Part shown: piece by piece, positions 1-10,393 of the stretch | Numbering within the stretch: the stretch's first letter is position 1 | Layout: each line of letters opens with the position of its first letter | Origin: Ephemerocybe angulata | Lineage: Eukaryota > Basidiomycota > Agaricomycetes > Agaricales > Psathyrellaceae | NCBI GenBank assembly: GCA_013368325.1 | Contig: JAACJK010000224.1 | Coordinates: forward strand, 372,001 to 436,000 | Direction of reading: 5' to 3' | Length of the DNA: 64,000 bases | Translations under genes and position numbers: made by a program | Notes under the pieces: model-generated | What the model was told of the DNA's origin: nothing | Seen by the model: only the letters and a program-made list of their open reading frames with translations | Databases searched by the model: none

Positions 1-2500
1 ATAGTCCATTCTCACTCCCTCCCATTCCTCAGAATACAGCCTCATAACGTCCCGGTGGATACAGCCCACTCAAACACCCGTATATCTGCACTGAATATCG
101 ATGCCACCCTCTTGGTCGCCAATTACCCAACAAGAAGATGTGACGGCCGCAGGATACGCTCGTTTTGCGCTCTGAGAAGGTGAGAAAGTCATTGCTCTTC
201 GTATTGGGTCTCGTCAACTCACTGCTGACCTTGTAGGCTTTCACATCCCAATCACGGCTATGAACTCCTCAGCGCCTCCAGCAACCTCATCGCCAGACTA
301 TAACGCTCAACGTCCATCCATCACACAACCTTCGCCGGGTAGTCGTTTCGTTACCGACCCTCAACATCGCCCAGCATATCCATTATGCCCACGAATCATG
401 ACCTCGACGACCTCAGGTCTCCGACATCGCCAACAATGCCCAGTCTCTAGCTCCCTCTACCTTCAAGCAGATCACAACACCCTCTGTTCTCAACCGCAAC
501 ATTCGTCCTCGTCTCCCCGCCCGCCATCGTCGACAGACGCGACGCCGACGCGACGCCGATCCACTCAAACCCTCCCCGCGTCCCGCCCTCGCATCGCAAC
601 AGCAGGTCGCTCGGTCCCTCGAGGAACACGATGCCCTGCGCTTAGGCTGAGTCGACGCCTGGTGGATAGGACTGGTAAGCGATGTTTTCTCTTGGTAATC
701 GTCCCTGCCCCTCACAATCCCGTCCTCACCAGACAGCCGATCTTTGAAAGCGGTGGGATCGAGTCGACGGCGCGCTACCAGAAGAATGCAGGTCAGTCCG
801 TGCGCCGACAACGACTGTCGTCACGATCATCGCCTTGTCACGGGGGGCGCCTACAGGCTACGACGCTCGCAACCATGGCCTACGACGATGCGAACAGCAC
901 CAGTGGCGGACTGGAGCGGGCGACGGGCGACTGTGGTGCACAAGGTAAGGTAGGCTTATCTCACGGAAGAATGGCTGCGCGTACTCACACCTATCGCTCT
1001 GCACTACAGCTCCTCCAAGGCCCAGCCTCTCGATCTGACGCAAAAGGCCTGCTCTGCACCCACCGAAAGGTCAGTTCTACTCTCAAAGGTCGCAAGAAGC
1101 CTTACTCACCAGTTCAGATTGGAAACGTAGTACAACGCGCATAGACAGCACGCCAAACGCATTCAGAAGTTCTGCGTGGACAAGGTCAGCCCGCTCCGTT
1201 GATGACAATGCCCGAATCGTACTCACCGATGTGCAGAACCTCCGCCGCTGGTTACGACAATGCCCACATGGACAACCACTCGCGCCGCGGCCAGGATGGA
1301 ACCTGGACGCCTATAGATCAAGCAGCAACACTCGATTTGCGACTGACGACTTGCGACTGACTGGTAGACTCTAGAAGGAGACGGGTGAAAAGTAAGTCCC
1401 TTTAAACGAACGACGGCTGCGCTGGACTCACATATGTGCAGCCTATCCCTTACAAGTAGCCTGGCCGGCGCACCACCGCGTCAACACAAATCGGGATATT
1501 GGGAAGGGCGGCCGGGAAGGTCGTACAGTATGCGCGGTACTATGGGGCACGGGGCGAATTTGGTGAGTCAGTCAATCCGCGCGGAGACGAGATTGTACTC
1601 ACCATCAGTTGAAGCCGCAACCCTCCCTTCGCCTTTCGATTCCCTGGTGCTCAATATGTGGCGAGCGACAGCCCTTTGGATGCAGGTGGGGCTAACGTGG
1701 TGGACACACAAAGTAAAGGTCAGTTTCTTTTGTCTGCAGAGATGTCAGACGTACTCACATCGTGCTACGACGTCTAGAATTCGACGAGATCGCGAGGGGA
1801 ACCGGGAGTGGCCGGCAATGCAACAGGTCTAGACACACAAGGGAGCGGCCGTCGGGAACCGCGGCTTTCGTAGTTTGGGGCTGGCAAAATCCGGTGAGCA
1901 TGGTGTTGACAGAAGTCGGAATCGAATCATACTCACAGTCCCCCAGAACCCTCATACGACTTCCACCTTCATCTTGCTACGGCGCCTTCGACTTCAACAG
2001 GTCACTCCGCATCCAACGCGACACGATACCCTGCGCATAGAACTGAGGCGACTACATCATGCCAGGACATAGGGGACAAGGGGCGGCCGGCCAGAGCAGC
2101 ATTCGTACGATTGGGTTGTTCTGGAGAGATTCGGCTCAATCCGCCGTCGTCTCGCTGCCTATGGCTTCTTCGGCTTCAACTACAAGCACTCAGCGTCCGC
2201 CCGGCGCGTGTCTACCTGCCCTCTCAGCCAAGGTGCACAGCTCGGGGGACAGTGCGGTTGCGACGGGATCCTGAGTTCTACCACATCTTCCTCCGTTCGT
2301 TCGGCTTGTCTAACGTCCCCCTCAGTCACAGGCTCTATCTCAACCTTTCAAACCGTTCTTATTACGCAGCTCTCTCGTCCTCGAGAACCCAGATCAGCTG
2401 CATCCAGGACGAAAAGTACGCCGATTGTCGCCTTTCATTGGCTTCTTCAGGCTGATTTATGTCTACAGTGATCTCGAGACCCGGCACGCATAGGGACTCA
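1..2500 (+). other. Intron-dense locus without a convincing frame
   Basis: On the plus strand this stretch shows at least nine intron-like segments of about 48-66 nt in series. Donors such as GTAAGC, GTCAGT, GTAAGG, GTGAGT and GTGAGC are followed by acceptors at roughly 238, 728, 850, 1,010, 1,118, 1,236, 1,440, 1,613, 1,780 and 1,945. Most carry ACTCAC or TACTCAC 8-25 nt before the acceptor, a plausible branch site. Exon-sized intervals are 55-200 nt. A short coding theme (A-G-Y-D followed by A/N and H residues) recurs in several exons. I could not join the exons into one long frame, so this may be a decayed gene, a spliced non-coding transcript, or a gene with donors I misplaced. No family was recognised. 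Confidence 0.35.
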
Positions 2501-2639
2501 ACGAGGTGGTGTACATAGGTATCCTACATTTGAACCCATTTTACCAAGCATAGCTTGCTTTTGCTCGCCTTCTTCTCATCCTCCCGGACACTGTGACGCC
2601 TTTTAAGTCACAAGGTCCGTATGTCGTCCGTATTCGTCA

Positions 2640-2890
2640 TTCCCGGTGTATATAATACCCAGTTATACGTCCTCGAGGCGATGTTTTCTTTGTTAGTGGT
2701 GGCTTGACATTTGCTCTTTGCCTCGTATCAAGAACCTCGTGCTGACAGAAAGGACTCGGCCGTGCTTGAATTGCTCATAATCTATCCTGTCCTCCATCGT
2801 CTTCCTCCCTCCATACTTCCATCCCTGCCCTCCCTTCTCTCTGTCACCTTCATCCTCCCGAGTACCCCCTGATATCCATCCCCACCCCAA
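2640..2890 (+). promoter_or_regulatory. Probable promoter/5' UTR of the F-box gene
   Basis: A TATA-like TATATAATA sits near 2,649. It is followed by a long C/T-rich tract (about 2,780-2,888) running up to the ATG at 2,891, as is common in basidiomycete promoters. Confidence 0.35.
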
Positions 2891-4656
2891 ATGGCTCAAG
2901 CTTCCGTTGCTCAGGCGGAGTACGCTGCACGTCGGGTAAGTCACCCCTTGCTTACGATGATTTCCATATTAATGGACAGATGAAGACATCGAATGGATCA
3001 GCAGAGGCGCAAGTTCGGCCTGTATCCCAGCTCGCAGAGCTACCCTTCTTTGGGACTTCCCTGGATCCCAAGTCAGAGCACCGGAAATCCCTAGGGGCGA
3101 CAACTATTCAGGGGGCCCGCCCAACCATACTCACCCTCCCTCCCGAACTACTGTCGAAGATCATCGCCAATACCCTCAGCCCTCCATCCTCGGAAAGTGG
3201 GAACGCCGTTGAGCTCCTGAATATAAGCCACGTCTCTTCGTACTTCAGAGATATTACGGTCAACGAGGCGTCTCTCTGGGCGATCGTCCCTTACCTCAAC
3301 GCGGTGCACCACGACTTCCTCGAAACGATACTGGAGCGTTCGCAACCCTACGCAATCAATCTCTCGTTCACGGACGACGCGTCGCTCGTGGAGGAGAGCC
3401 AAGTGTGGCGACAGGCCGTATCCAACTTTCACCGTGTTTCCAGGCTTCATGTCGAAGTTATAGAGGCGTCTGAAGGCGGCATATTGGGGTCCCTTTTCTC
3501 GATCTCGGCCCCCGCTCTGAAGGAATGCATTATTCACTTCTTCGGAAATCGCATTGTGCCGCTCGACGACCTCTTTCCTCCCTCATTCAACAATAACGCT
3601 CCCAACCTTCGCAAACTCGACCTCACGAACTGCTCTATTCGTCCCGAGCGTTATCCGGGCTTCCCTAACCTTCGCGACCTGACAGTCATGCACCTTGGTA
3701 CTCGACACAACGATCTGGCCCTCCTTCCTGCAGACGGTTTCTTCCTATGCCGGGACAGCCTTCATTCACTCCAAAGCCTTACCCTGTATAGCTGTATTCG
3801 GGTCTCAGACTCGGAGAGCGCGGCGGGTCATTCCTTCCAAGGCCCTTTACACCTCCCCTCCCTCCAACATTTTACACTCAAAACTACAATTGAGGGTTGC
3901 AGTACATTGGGGAAGATACTCCGCCTTCCAACAGCTTGCTTTCGTGTCATCACCATGACTATATCTCCTCACTGGGTGCCGGAGCAGCTAGACGATGCGG
4001 TTATAGCTGCAGAGGCTGCCGCTTCTTTTATTCCTGCAGAGCTCGAATACACCACCTGCGCTGGTGGAATGTGGGGACTAGCACCAAGCTTGTATCTCTT
4101 CACAGCCGGCCAGCCAACTGCAAGTGTCACAATCCGCTTTGGTATCCCTACGCCCAACACACCCCCGGACCTCGACCTTTTTCTCTTGCAAGTCGGAAGA
4201 GTTTTGGCCTTAAATCGGGAGGCGCCGCTTTCGACCATACTTTTCCTCCACATGTGCCTGCCCGGAACCCGGCCTTCCATTGTATCGACCTCCCTTCTGC
4301 CCTACCTTTTAAGGCCACTGATAAAGCCTATGAAGAACCTCGTGGATTTTGCGAGCCAAGGCTCAGACGTTTGGGCGAACGGGACGATAGATTGGGTCCT
4401 GGATCAAAGCCACTCTCCAAATCTCAAGAACCTCATGGTTCCACTCGACGACGTCGTTCAGGGTCCTGGCGCTCTGGAGGGAATCGTTAGGTTTCTCACC
4501 GTCAGACCCGAGATTAGTAAAGTAACCTTTCGCGTCAGCCCTTCTACTGTCGAAGAATTAGGACACGCCGCTTCTGACGGGTTACGTTGCTTGATTCAGG
4601 ATATCAGCAAGGACTTTCCTGGGTCAGTCGCTCTTGATTGGGTCGTAGGTTGGTAG
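2891..4656 (+). CDS. F-box-like protein with a MYND-family-type first exon
   Basis: Probable substrate-recognition subunit of an SCF ubiquitin ligase. Exon 1 (2,891-2,935) encodes 15 residues ending A-E-Y-A-A-R-R. A 44-nt intron (2,936-2,979) joins it in phase 0 to a long exon from 2,980. The F-box lies near residues 60-115 of the 573-residue product (LPPELLSKII, then HVSSYFRDI and a conserved LW). A leucine-rich tail with phrases such as LRKLDLTNC and LQHFTLKTTI follows, as in the F-box/LRR-like family expanded in mushrooms. Two other F-box genes and a pseudogene in the window share this layout. The first exon matches that of MYND-family genes elsewhere in the window. The ATG at 2,980 could be an alternative start, which would make the upstream exon a remnant. 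Confidence 0.8.
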
Positions 4657-4862
4657 TCATTGGAGGCCTGCATGCGTCTTTATTTTTTGTAATCTACTTT
4701 CTCTGTAAACATGGTTATCCTATCGTCAACTTATCGTCAGAAGTCCTGTTGAACAAAGCGACGTCGCCAACAATCTTGTAATATTATGCGACACTCTCAT
4801 CATCCACCAAGACTAGGTCATGTTGGCGCTCAGCGCCCGAATCAGCGCTTAAGCTCCGGCGA

Positions 4863-6502
4863 ATAGGGGCGGAGCCTAAAACGGCAACAGCCAGCTGTGC
4901 GATAGGGTCCGAATCTGGAGCGGCGCTCCTTCTCTCCTTCCCCCATCCCCACCGTCTAACTCCCTCTCTTCCTCCCCTCATCCTCCCTTCGGGCCCTCAT
5001 TTTAGACGACCCAGACGTCTACCCTGAATGCGAGAACGATAGATCCCCTCTCAGCCCTCCGTAGCTCTCCAGAGTCTCCGCCTGTGCTTGGGATCGATAC
5101 CAGTCTTGGTATCCGACCCTTTCTGTTGAAAAGGTGCGCATGATTCCCATTTCCAACTTAAATGTGCTGATAGGATGTGTTTGCTCCAAACTATCGACGC
5201 GTTTCGTTGTGATTACCCGCAGCCTTGCGGTACTTCCATCCTACCTGGAATGCCTATCGCAATCGAAGCAGCCTAGGTTTTGGACCGGACTTGAACGCCC
5301 TGATCTCCCGACATTGTGTCAGTCCCTTACCCAAGGACAGAGCGCCGAATCCAGTGAGTACATCCAGGTTTTCTGCAACGCCCGCTTGCTGAGCCGTCTG
5401 CATCTGTAGCCCCCTTGTACCCTGCGGCACCCCGACGACACCGCGTCTCCGTCTAGCTCTCAAGCTCAGCCCTGGCCCCGTATACTCCCCATGCCACTTC
5501 TATCGACTACCTGCGCATCCGAGGAACCCGTTCATCGAAGATCTCTACCGTCGACACCGCGCTCGGTCTCGTGTTCATTCAGCACCCCCCTCAACGCGAC
5601 CCATGTTCCGAACCTGCCGAATATCTGGCGCCTGCCATCTCTCCGTTCGGTTCCCCAGCACCTTCGGTCTGCAGTGCCTGATAAGGTAGGCATCTCATTT
5701 CGGGAACTGGGTTGCTACGGTACTGACGCGCTTTTTCTTCTACTCCTACAGATAATTATTTAGCTTGAACGCCGGCCTAGGGTCGCACCCAAAAGTGAGT
5801 TAATCATTCAATTGACTAGAAGTTGGGTACCGGCCGGTACTAACATCGACACTAGCGTATCTCAAGAATCCGAGGAAGGGCGGGGGTATACCATGTTGTC
5901 TATATCGAAATCTAGCGAATAACAAATAGGTGAGCAATTGAGCGTTGGATCTAGGTTTCTCCAAGATAATAATCTGACCCACAGAAACACTCTTCAAGGA
6001 ACAGGCCGTGCTTCAGCAAGGACGTAACTACGGCGGATCGTACCTCAATCGTAATCAGTGTCGTCTTCGTCCTCGGTATCAACTACCGCACTACAATATC
6101 TGAATCCGAAGCGCGAACTTCCGGAGCTCGTCGTCACTCACAGCTCTAGGAGATGGCAGCGACACGCCATCGTGGGGCCCATCCTCCTGCCTCAACAGCG
6201 ACGCAAACGTCTCCCTCATCCCGCACCGCACTCCGTTTCCTCCCACCACGCCTCCACCGCACCAACGACTAGTAACCCCAAGTGTGCCGCCTGGACAAGC
6301 GCTAACTAGACGTTATCCCAGACGTCACATGCCCTTGCCCTTGGCTTCATCCTTCGATTGCCCGCCGTGCTTGCGCCTGACCAATCGGCCTTTACTCGAA
6401 CTCCAACAAGACTTGTACATCGGAACGGCACCGAAAGGAAGGGAAGGGAAGGGGACCGACGTTTGGTCAGAAAGTCTCAGGTCGAAGAGTGGCTGGGAGG
6501 AA
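4863..6502 (+). repeat. Dispersed 1.6-kb repeat, copy A
   Basis: Direct-orientation counterpart of 51,330-52,878. The first part (4,863 to about 5,395) differs from the other copy at only about three positions. From about 5,395 onward substitutions and small indels become frequent. The unit contains a series of intron-like segments preserved in both copies (for example 5,133-5,173, 5,356-5,409, 5,686-5,750 and 5,795-5,850). Exons carry stops, and copy A has an extra frame break near 5,878-5,920 relative to copy B. It may derive from an intron-rich gene; no protein family, terminal inverted repeat or target-site duplication was recognised. Confidence 0.75.
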
Positions 6503-7128
6503 GGGGGGATATATAGGCCATGGGAGATACAATGACAATTCGCGACTTCAAAAATGCTCTTACCTTACCGGGTACACACGCCAATCCACCCCCACCACTC
6601 GCCTGTCTACCTAAACGCATACTTGGTGCCAACGACGTCGGTCCACCTCGCGAACCAATTAGGCTGCAGGTCAGGCCTCAAGAACGATACCATTGTTGTC
6701 CCCACATACTTCATTACCCCACGGGCCTCCGCAACCGCAGAGTTCCAGGGTAGCTATCGTCGAGTTTATGGATAGGGACCGCGCAGGCAAGGTAGCCAGT
6801 TCCAATAGACTGATATAACACTGTATCGGCGCGAACCCACCCAAAATACAAGAGATTGCATCGAAGTCCCTGCCCACGTTGATTTGCCGTGGTATCACAA
6901 GGTCTGGTACCATTCGTGTTGCGTTTGACCATGACATCCTCCGGGCACGGGCTCATCAGGCCTCGAGGCGCGTTTCTCTTTGTGAGTGGCGAGTTCATAT
7001 CCATCCGATGGCATGCGCTTGCTGAAAGAAAGGAAAGAAAGAAAACGAAAACGCTCAAACACTTAGGAGCCACCGATTTGTTTATCGGCCATTCGACCCA
7101 GTCTTTGCACCATTTTCCCCGCCTACTC
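6503..7128. other. Intergenic region, nothing recognised
   Basis: No supported gene. The last 100 bases are a likely promoter/5' UTR for the short exon starting at 7,129. Confidence 0.4.
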
Positions 7129-7284
7129 ATGGCTGGATCTCAGAGGCCCGTTTCTCAAGCCGAATACCTTGCACGTCGCGTACGTTATTAATCTGAGAGG
7201 ATTCTCCTCAGTTTGACCAAATCCTAATACCGTTCTCTTAGCTACTGGCAAACGGGGCTACTGGAACCCTCTCGGGACTCAGAG
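7129..7284 (+). pseudogene. Truncated 5' end of a MYND-family gene
   Basis: Exon 1 (7,129-7,179) encodes 17 residues ending VSQAEYLARR. An intron (7,180-7,241) follows, then the start of exon 2 coding LLANGATGTLSGLRA. This matches exon 1 plus the beginning of exon 2 of the intact MYND-family gene at 53,144-55,170 and of the broken copy at 58,514. Homology stops at about 7,284, exactly where the segment shared with 44,340-46,139 begins, so the rest of the gene was lost or displaced when the Tet-like unit arrived. Promoter and leader exon may still be transcribed. Confidence 0.65.
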
Positions 7285-9070
7285 CCAGGCTACGCGCGGC
7301 AACAAGCTGGTGCGACTTGGGTGCGACTTGGGTGCGGACGCCGAATCCGAACGATCGACATCGACGTCATGCTGTCCACCAGATAAGTATATAAGCTGGA
7401 TGTGTTTTTCCTTGCACTCTTTACATTTCCTCCACCACCACATCTTCGCCCTCATCGATTCTTACCTTCAATTCGTTTGACGATATATGAAGACTCGCAG
7501 TCGGAACAAAGCCACTACAGGCCTTGTGAACGTTGAGGCTCCATCAGAAGCGAAACGTCGGCCTCCTCCGACTAAGGTACGCAAACAAACCTGTGTCTCC
7601 CAATCGTTCTGGTCTGAGAAGGTATCTTTTCACCAGTATAATTCAAAAGTTCCCCTCCCCAATGTGACGAGGCTGGATGGGCCTGCGGGACCGAGCCAAG
7701 CGCGTCGCTCGCGCCGTGTTCAAGAAGAGACCGGGGAGGAAAAGGATGATCGACGGACAGAGGAATGGTACCGCCGTGTTCCTGTCTTTCGCATCCGCGG
7801 CGTTTATCTCTCTCATCTCCTGGAGCGAGGAAAGAATACGGCGGAGGGAAAGAGGATTGCAGAGTCCCAGATGAACGCTATGCTCGATTGGGAGGCCGAT
7901 GCGGGTTCTATGATCGTATGCGACGAAGATGGGCAGGTGCTGGTTTGCGTGTTTGGATGGAGCTTGACTGGTGGGAAGGTTCTTCAGGAGCTTGGAGAGC
8001 CGATCAACTTCAAGTCTGCTCCGTACTACCCAGGCAGCAGAGGGCGTACCCTGTGTGACGTGAAAGAAAGCTCGGCGACAGATCGAGGAACGTATCACGA
8101 CGGCTTTACGGTGAGTGTCAGCGTTCTGTTTCGGTATATAGGCTGAAGAGAGATTTTTCACTTCTAGCCATATCAGATTAAGCGATATCACACCGTTATG
8201 CAGGGCGTGTCATCTCTGGTGACTCCCGTCGCCAACGCCCGCGATATACGACATCCTGCTGATGCATTTATGGCGTACCCCGAAGGCCGAGAAGGTGTTG
8301 ATGAAGGGTCTTCCGCGCATGAGTCTGCTGGCGTCAAGCACTTCGTGCACGGCTGGCCCATGCAAGGCCACCCTGTATGTATTCTATCTGAATTATCCGG
8401 TTCGTAAGCTGACTTGACGGATAGCATGGCGTGCTATATCCTTCAGGCGATATGGTGAAGGGCAGTTTTGCTGCTTTAACCGCCAGCCACTATTTCGAAG
8501 CGACGAAGCCACTCTCGTACGCCGTTCGGGCGCGATTCAAGATGTGTTTCCCTCAGTATTTCGAGAAGTACGACAAAGCTTTCAAAGCAGGCCAGTTCAA
8601 CTTCTCAGACCCCGGACCCTTTCTTGGCCGAGCGTTGGTTTGGAAGCTCCAAGTCAACGTTCATCAAGACGGTTTAGATGACGGTCCCGCAGGCATCCTC
8701 CCATCTGGTTATTTCGACGGAGGGGAACTTTATCTCCCTGACCTGAAGTTGAAGCTATCGTAAGTTGTTGATTCTTAACTTCCGTCCACACTATCGTTGA
8801 TATAAAAGCAGTTATCGTCCGCGCGATCTGGTATTTCTGATGGCGGGACATCTCTTTCATGCTATGGGCCGTTGGAGTCCTAGGGATGGTGGAGATGACT
8901 TGAGCCCAGGAAGAGCTGGGACCGTATTTTTCTTCCCCAAGGCATCGTTCGAGAGGCTTGAAGGCAAACCTCCCCGTTGGAATATTGACACAGTCTCTGG
9001 CCGTCTCCCTTATACGTCTTGAGCTTAGCTTAGCTTCACACCCGCTGCGGCTTCTGTAGTTTGTTCCACA
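7284..9070 (+). repeat. Inverted duplicated segment containing the Tet-like gene, copy 1
   Basis: About 1.8 kb matching 44,340-46,139 in reverse orientation. The left junction shares the sequence starting GCCAGGCTACGCG. The right end fades around 9,070, just after the stop codon. Copy 2 carries a roughly 10-bp insertion in the promoter (near 46,068-46,080), and copy 1 has an extra GCTTA repeat just after the stop. Between start and stop both copies are exactly 1,536 nt long. Confidence 0.85.
7487..9022 (+). CDS. Tet-like 2OG-Fe(II) dioxygenase (copy 1)
   Basis: Predicted 438-residue oxygenase of the Tet/JBP-like 2-oxoglutarate/Fe(II) family, whose studied members oxidise methylated bases in DNA. 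Proposed exons are 7,487-7,576, 7,637-8,110, 8,168-8,374, 8,425-8,759 and 8,812-9,022. The C-terminal half carries the double-stranded beta-helix signature: the HxD iron site in NVHQDGLDDG, the GGELYLPDL strand, the distal iron histidine in AGHLFHAMGRW, and the 2-oxoglutarate arginine in GRAGTVFFFP. The N-terminal region is basic and may bind nucleic acid. A TATA-like TATATAA near 7,388 precedes the start. All key residues are present, so it looks functional. Which substrate it uses cannot be told from sequence; a protein or RNA oxygenase role is possible. Confidence 0.8.
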
Positions 9071-9515
9071 TAAATTTATTGATTCCTCTTTCGTGCAATT
9101 GGGGCTCCCTTTGTACATGTTTGGCCAAGAAGCTATCGCCGGAGCGAGTTTTGGACCTTTACCGGCCTCCTCAGGCAAGATGTGCGAAACGAACATCGAT
9201 CCCAAATCGATCCCGTTCACTGGCCTGGTTATCGATCCGTCTGCAACCAAATCTACTGCAAAGACTGCTACAGTTTTCTGACCCACTTTCGATTCCCATG
9301 TCTCGACAGTTGCCATACCGCACTGAAAGTGATGATAGTGCTGATTCGCTCCACTGTCATATTCTGATCTGCTATTTCCTATTTCTGATAGTATTGAGGT
9401 CCTTGGTGTATCGAAGTAAAATTGAAAGCATCAAGCATGGCAAGTCGAACACAATAGATCCAAGAGAGATCAACGACCCACAGCACAGAACTCTTCTCAT
9501 CACTTCATCCTTCAT
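9023..9515. other. Intergenic region, nothing recognised
   Basis: 3' flank of the Tet-like unit. Short open frames here lack family signals. Confidence 0.35.
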
Positions 9516-9851
9516 CTAAGAAATCCCGGCAGTATGACCAGCTGGGACGTCTACGACGTCGTCTTCATCCACGGGGAATACGCGGATGCCATTTTTCTCA
9601 AGCTTGATGGTGTATTTGTATCTCCCGACCTGTAGGAGTATCAAATCGTACTTGGCGGATTGAATCGCAAGGGTCAATACACGTACGCGTGAAATAGACT
9701 GGAGGCTGTCTGTCACTTTCCCATAATCTCCTTCCACTACAGTGGTCCCCTTCAGGTCTGCGAAGGGGCGCACAAAGCAAACACGAGTATTTACTTCGTG
9801 CATGATGGAGGCGCCGGCTTTCTGGAGTTGATCAGGGTTGATCAGAACCAT
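9516..9851 (-). CDS. Small hypothetical protein
   Basis: Open frame of 111 codons starting MVLINPDQLQ and ending in an acidic stretch (VFPVDEDDVVDV). A possible donor/acceptor pair near 9,795-9,759 could remove about 37 nt. No domain, signal peptide or membrane segment was recognised. It lies between the Tet-like gene and the kinase-like gene with no shared regulation evident. It may be a real small gene or a gene remnant. Confidence 0.35.
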   Translation of the reverse strand: MVLINPDQLQKAGASIMHEVNTRVCFVRPFADLKGTTVVEGDYGKVTDSLQSISRVRVLTLAIQSAKYDLILLQVGRYKYTIKLEKNGIRVFPVDEDDVVDVPAGHTAGIS

Positions 9852-10351
9852 CAGTCAGGTAAAGCCGCCCCGCGCATGAAGGATGGGGACGATACCTTCC
9901 AATGATAAATGCTATGTGTAATGGGTGGTGAGGTTTGTAGAGAAAGGTTCAAGTTGATTGCGGCCAGCAGTGGGACACCGTAGGCATTTTATGATGCAGT
10001 GACTACATGTGACTGTAACGTCCACGACTGGGAAGGACTGGGACCTGTGACAACTATCGAAGAAGAAGGGCCGACTACATTACATAAGTAACTCAGGCAA
10101 ACGTCTCGTCAGCTCTCCAAACAATCTCCAAATAAAGCAACAAAAGAATAAGGTAAGATGAACTTGAAGGTGTAGACGACGATATGCGCAGGAAAGGGGA
10201 AGAAAATGGTAGGTACGATAAGAAATATGGTAATGATATCGAGTTCAAGCTCAGTTCTCAGGATCAACGTGATGTCGACCCGGACTCTGCACCTTGATTC
10301 AGTACTACTTCCGTCGTTCAGCAATTGGGCCATGACGACTTAGAAACCCAC

Positions 10352-10379
10352 CACCACCACCACCACCACCACCACCACT
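10352..10379 (+). repeat. (CAC)n microsatellite
   Basis: About nine to ten CAC/CCA trinucleotides. Read in the frame of the downstream kinase-like ORF they would encode a run of about ten histidines, but no in-frame ATG precedes them in this exon, so the tract is more likely 5' UTR. Confidence 0.7.
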
Positions 10380-10393
10380 TCGACGTGCCGCTC

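Noticed and set aside
260..1144. 294-codon open frame near the left edge
   Set aside because: It runs through several convincing introns, has a random-like Ser/Arg/Pro composition and no family motif, so it is probably read-through of exons and introns.
8654..9316. 220-codon minus-strand ORF over the Tet-like gene
   Set aside because: It is antisense to the conserved exons of the dioxygenase and shows no family signal.
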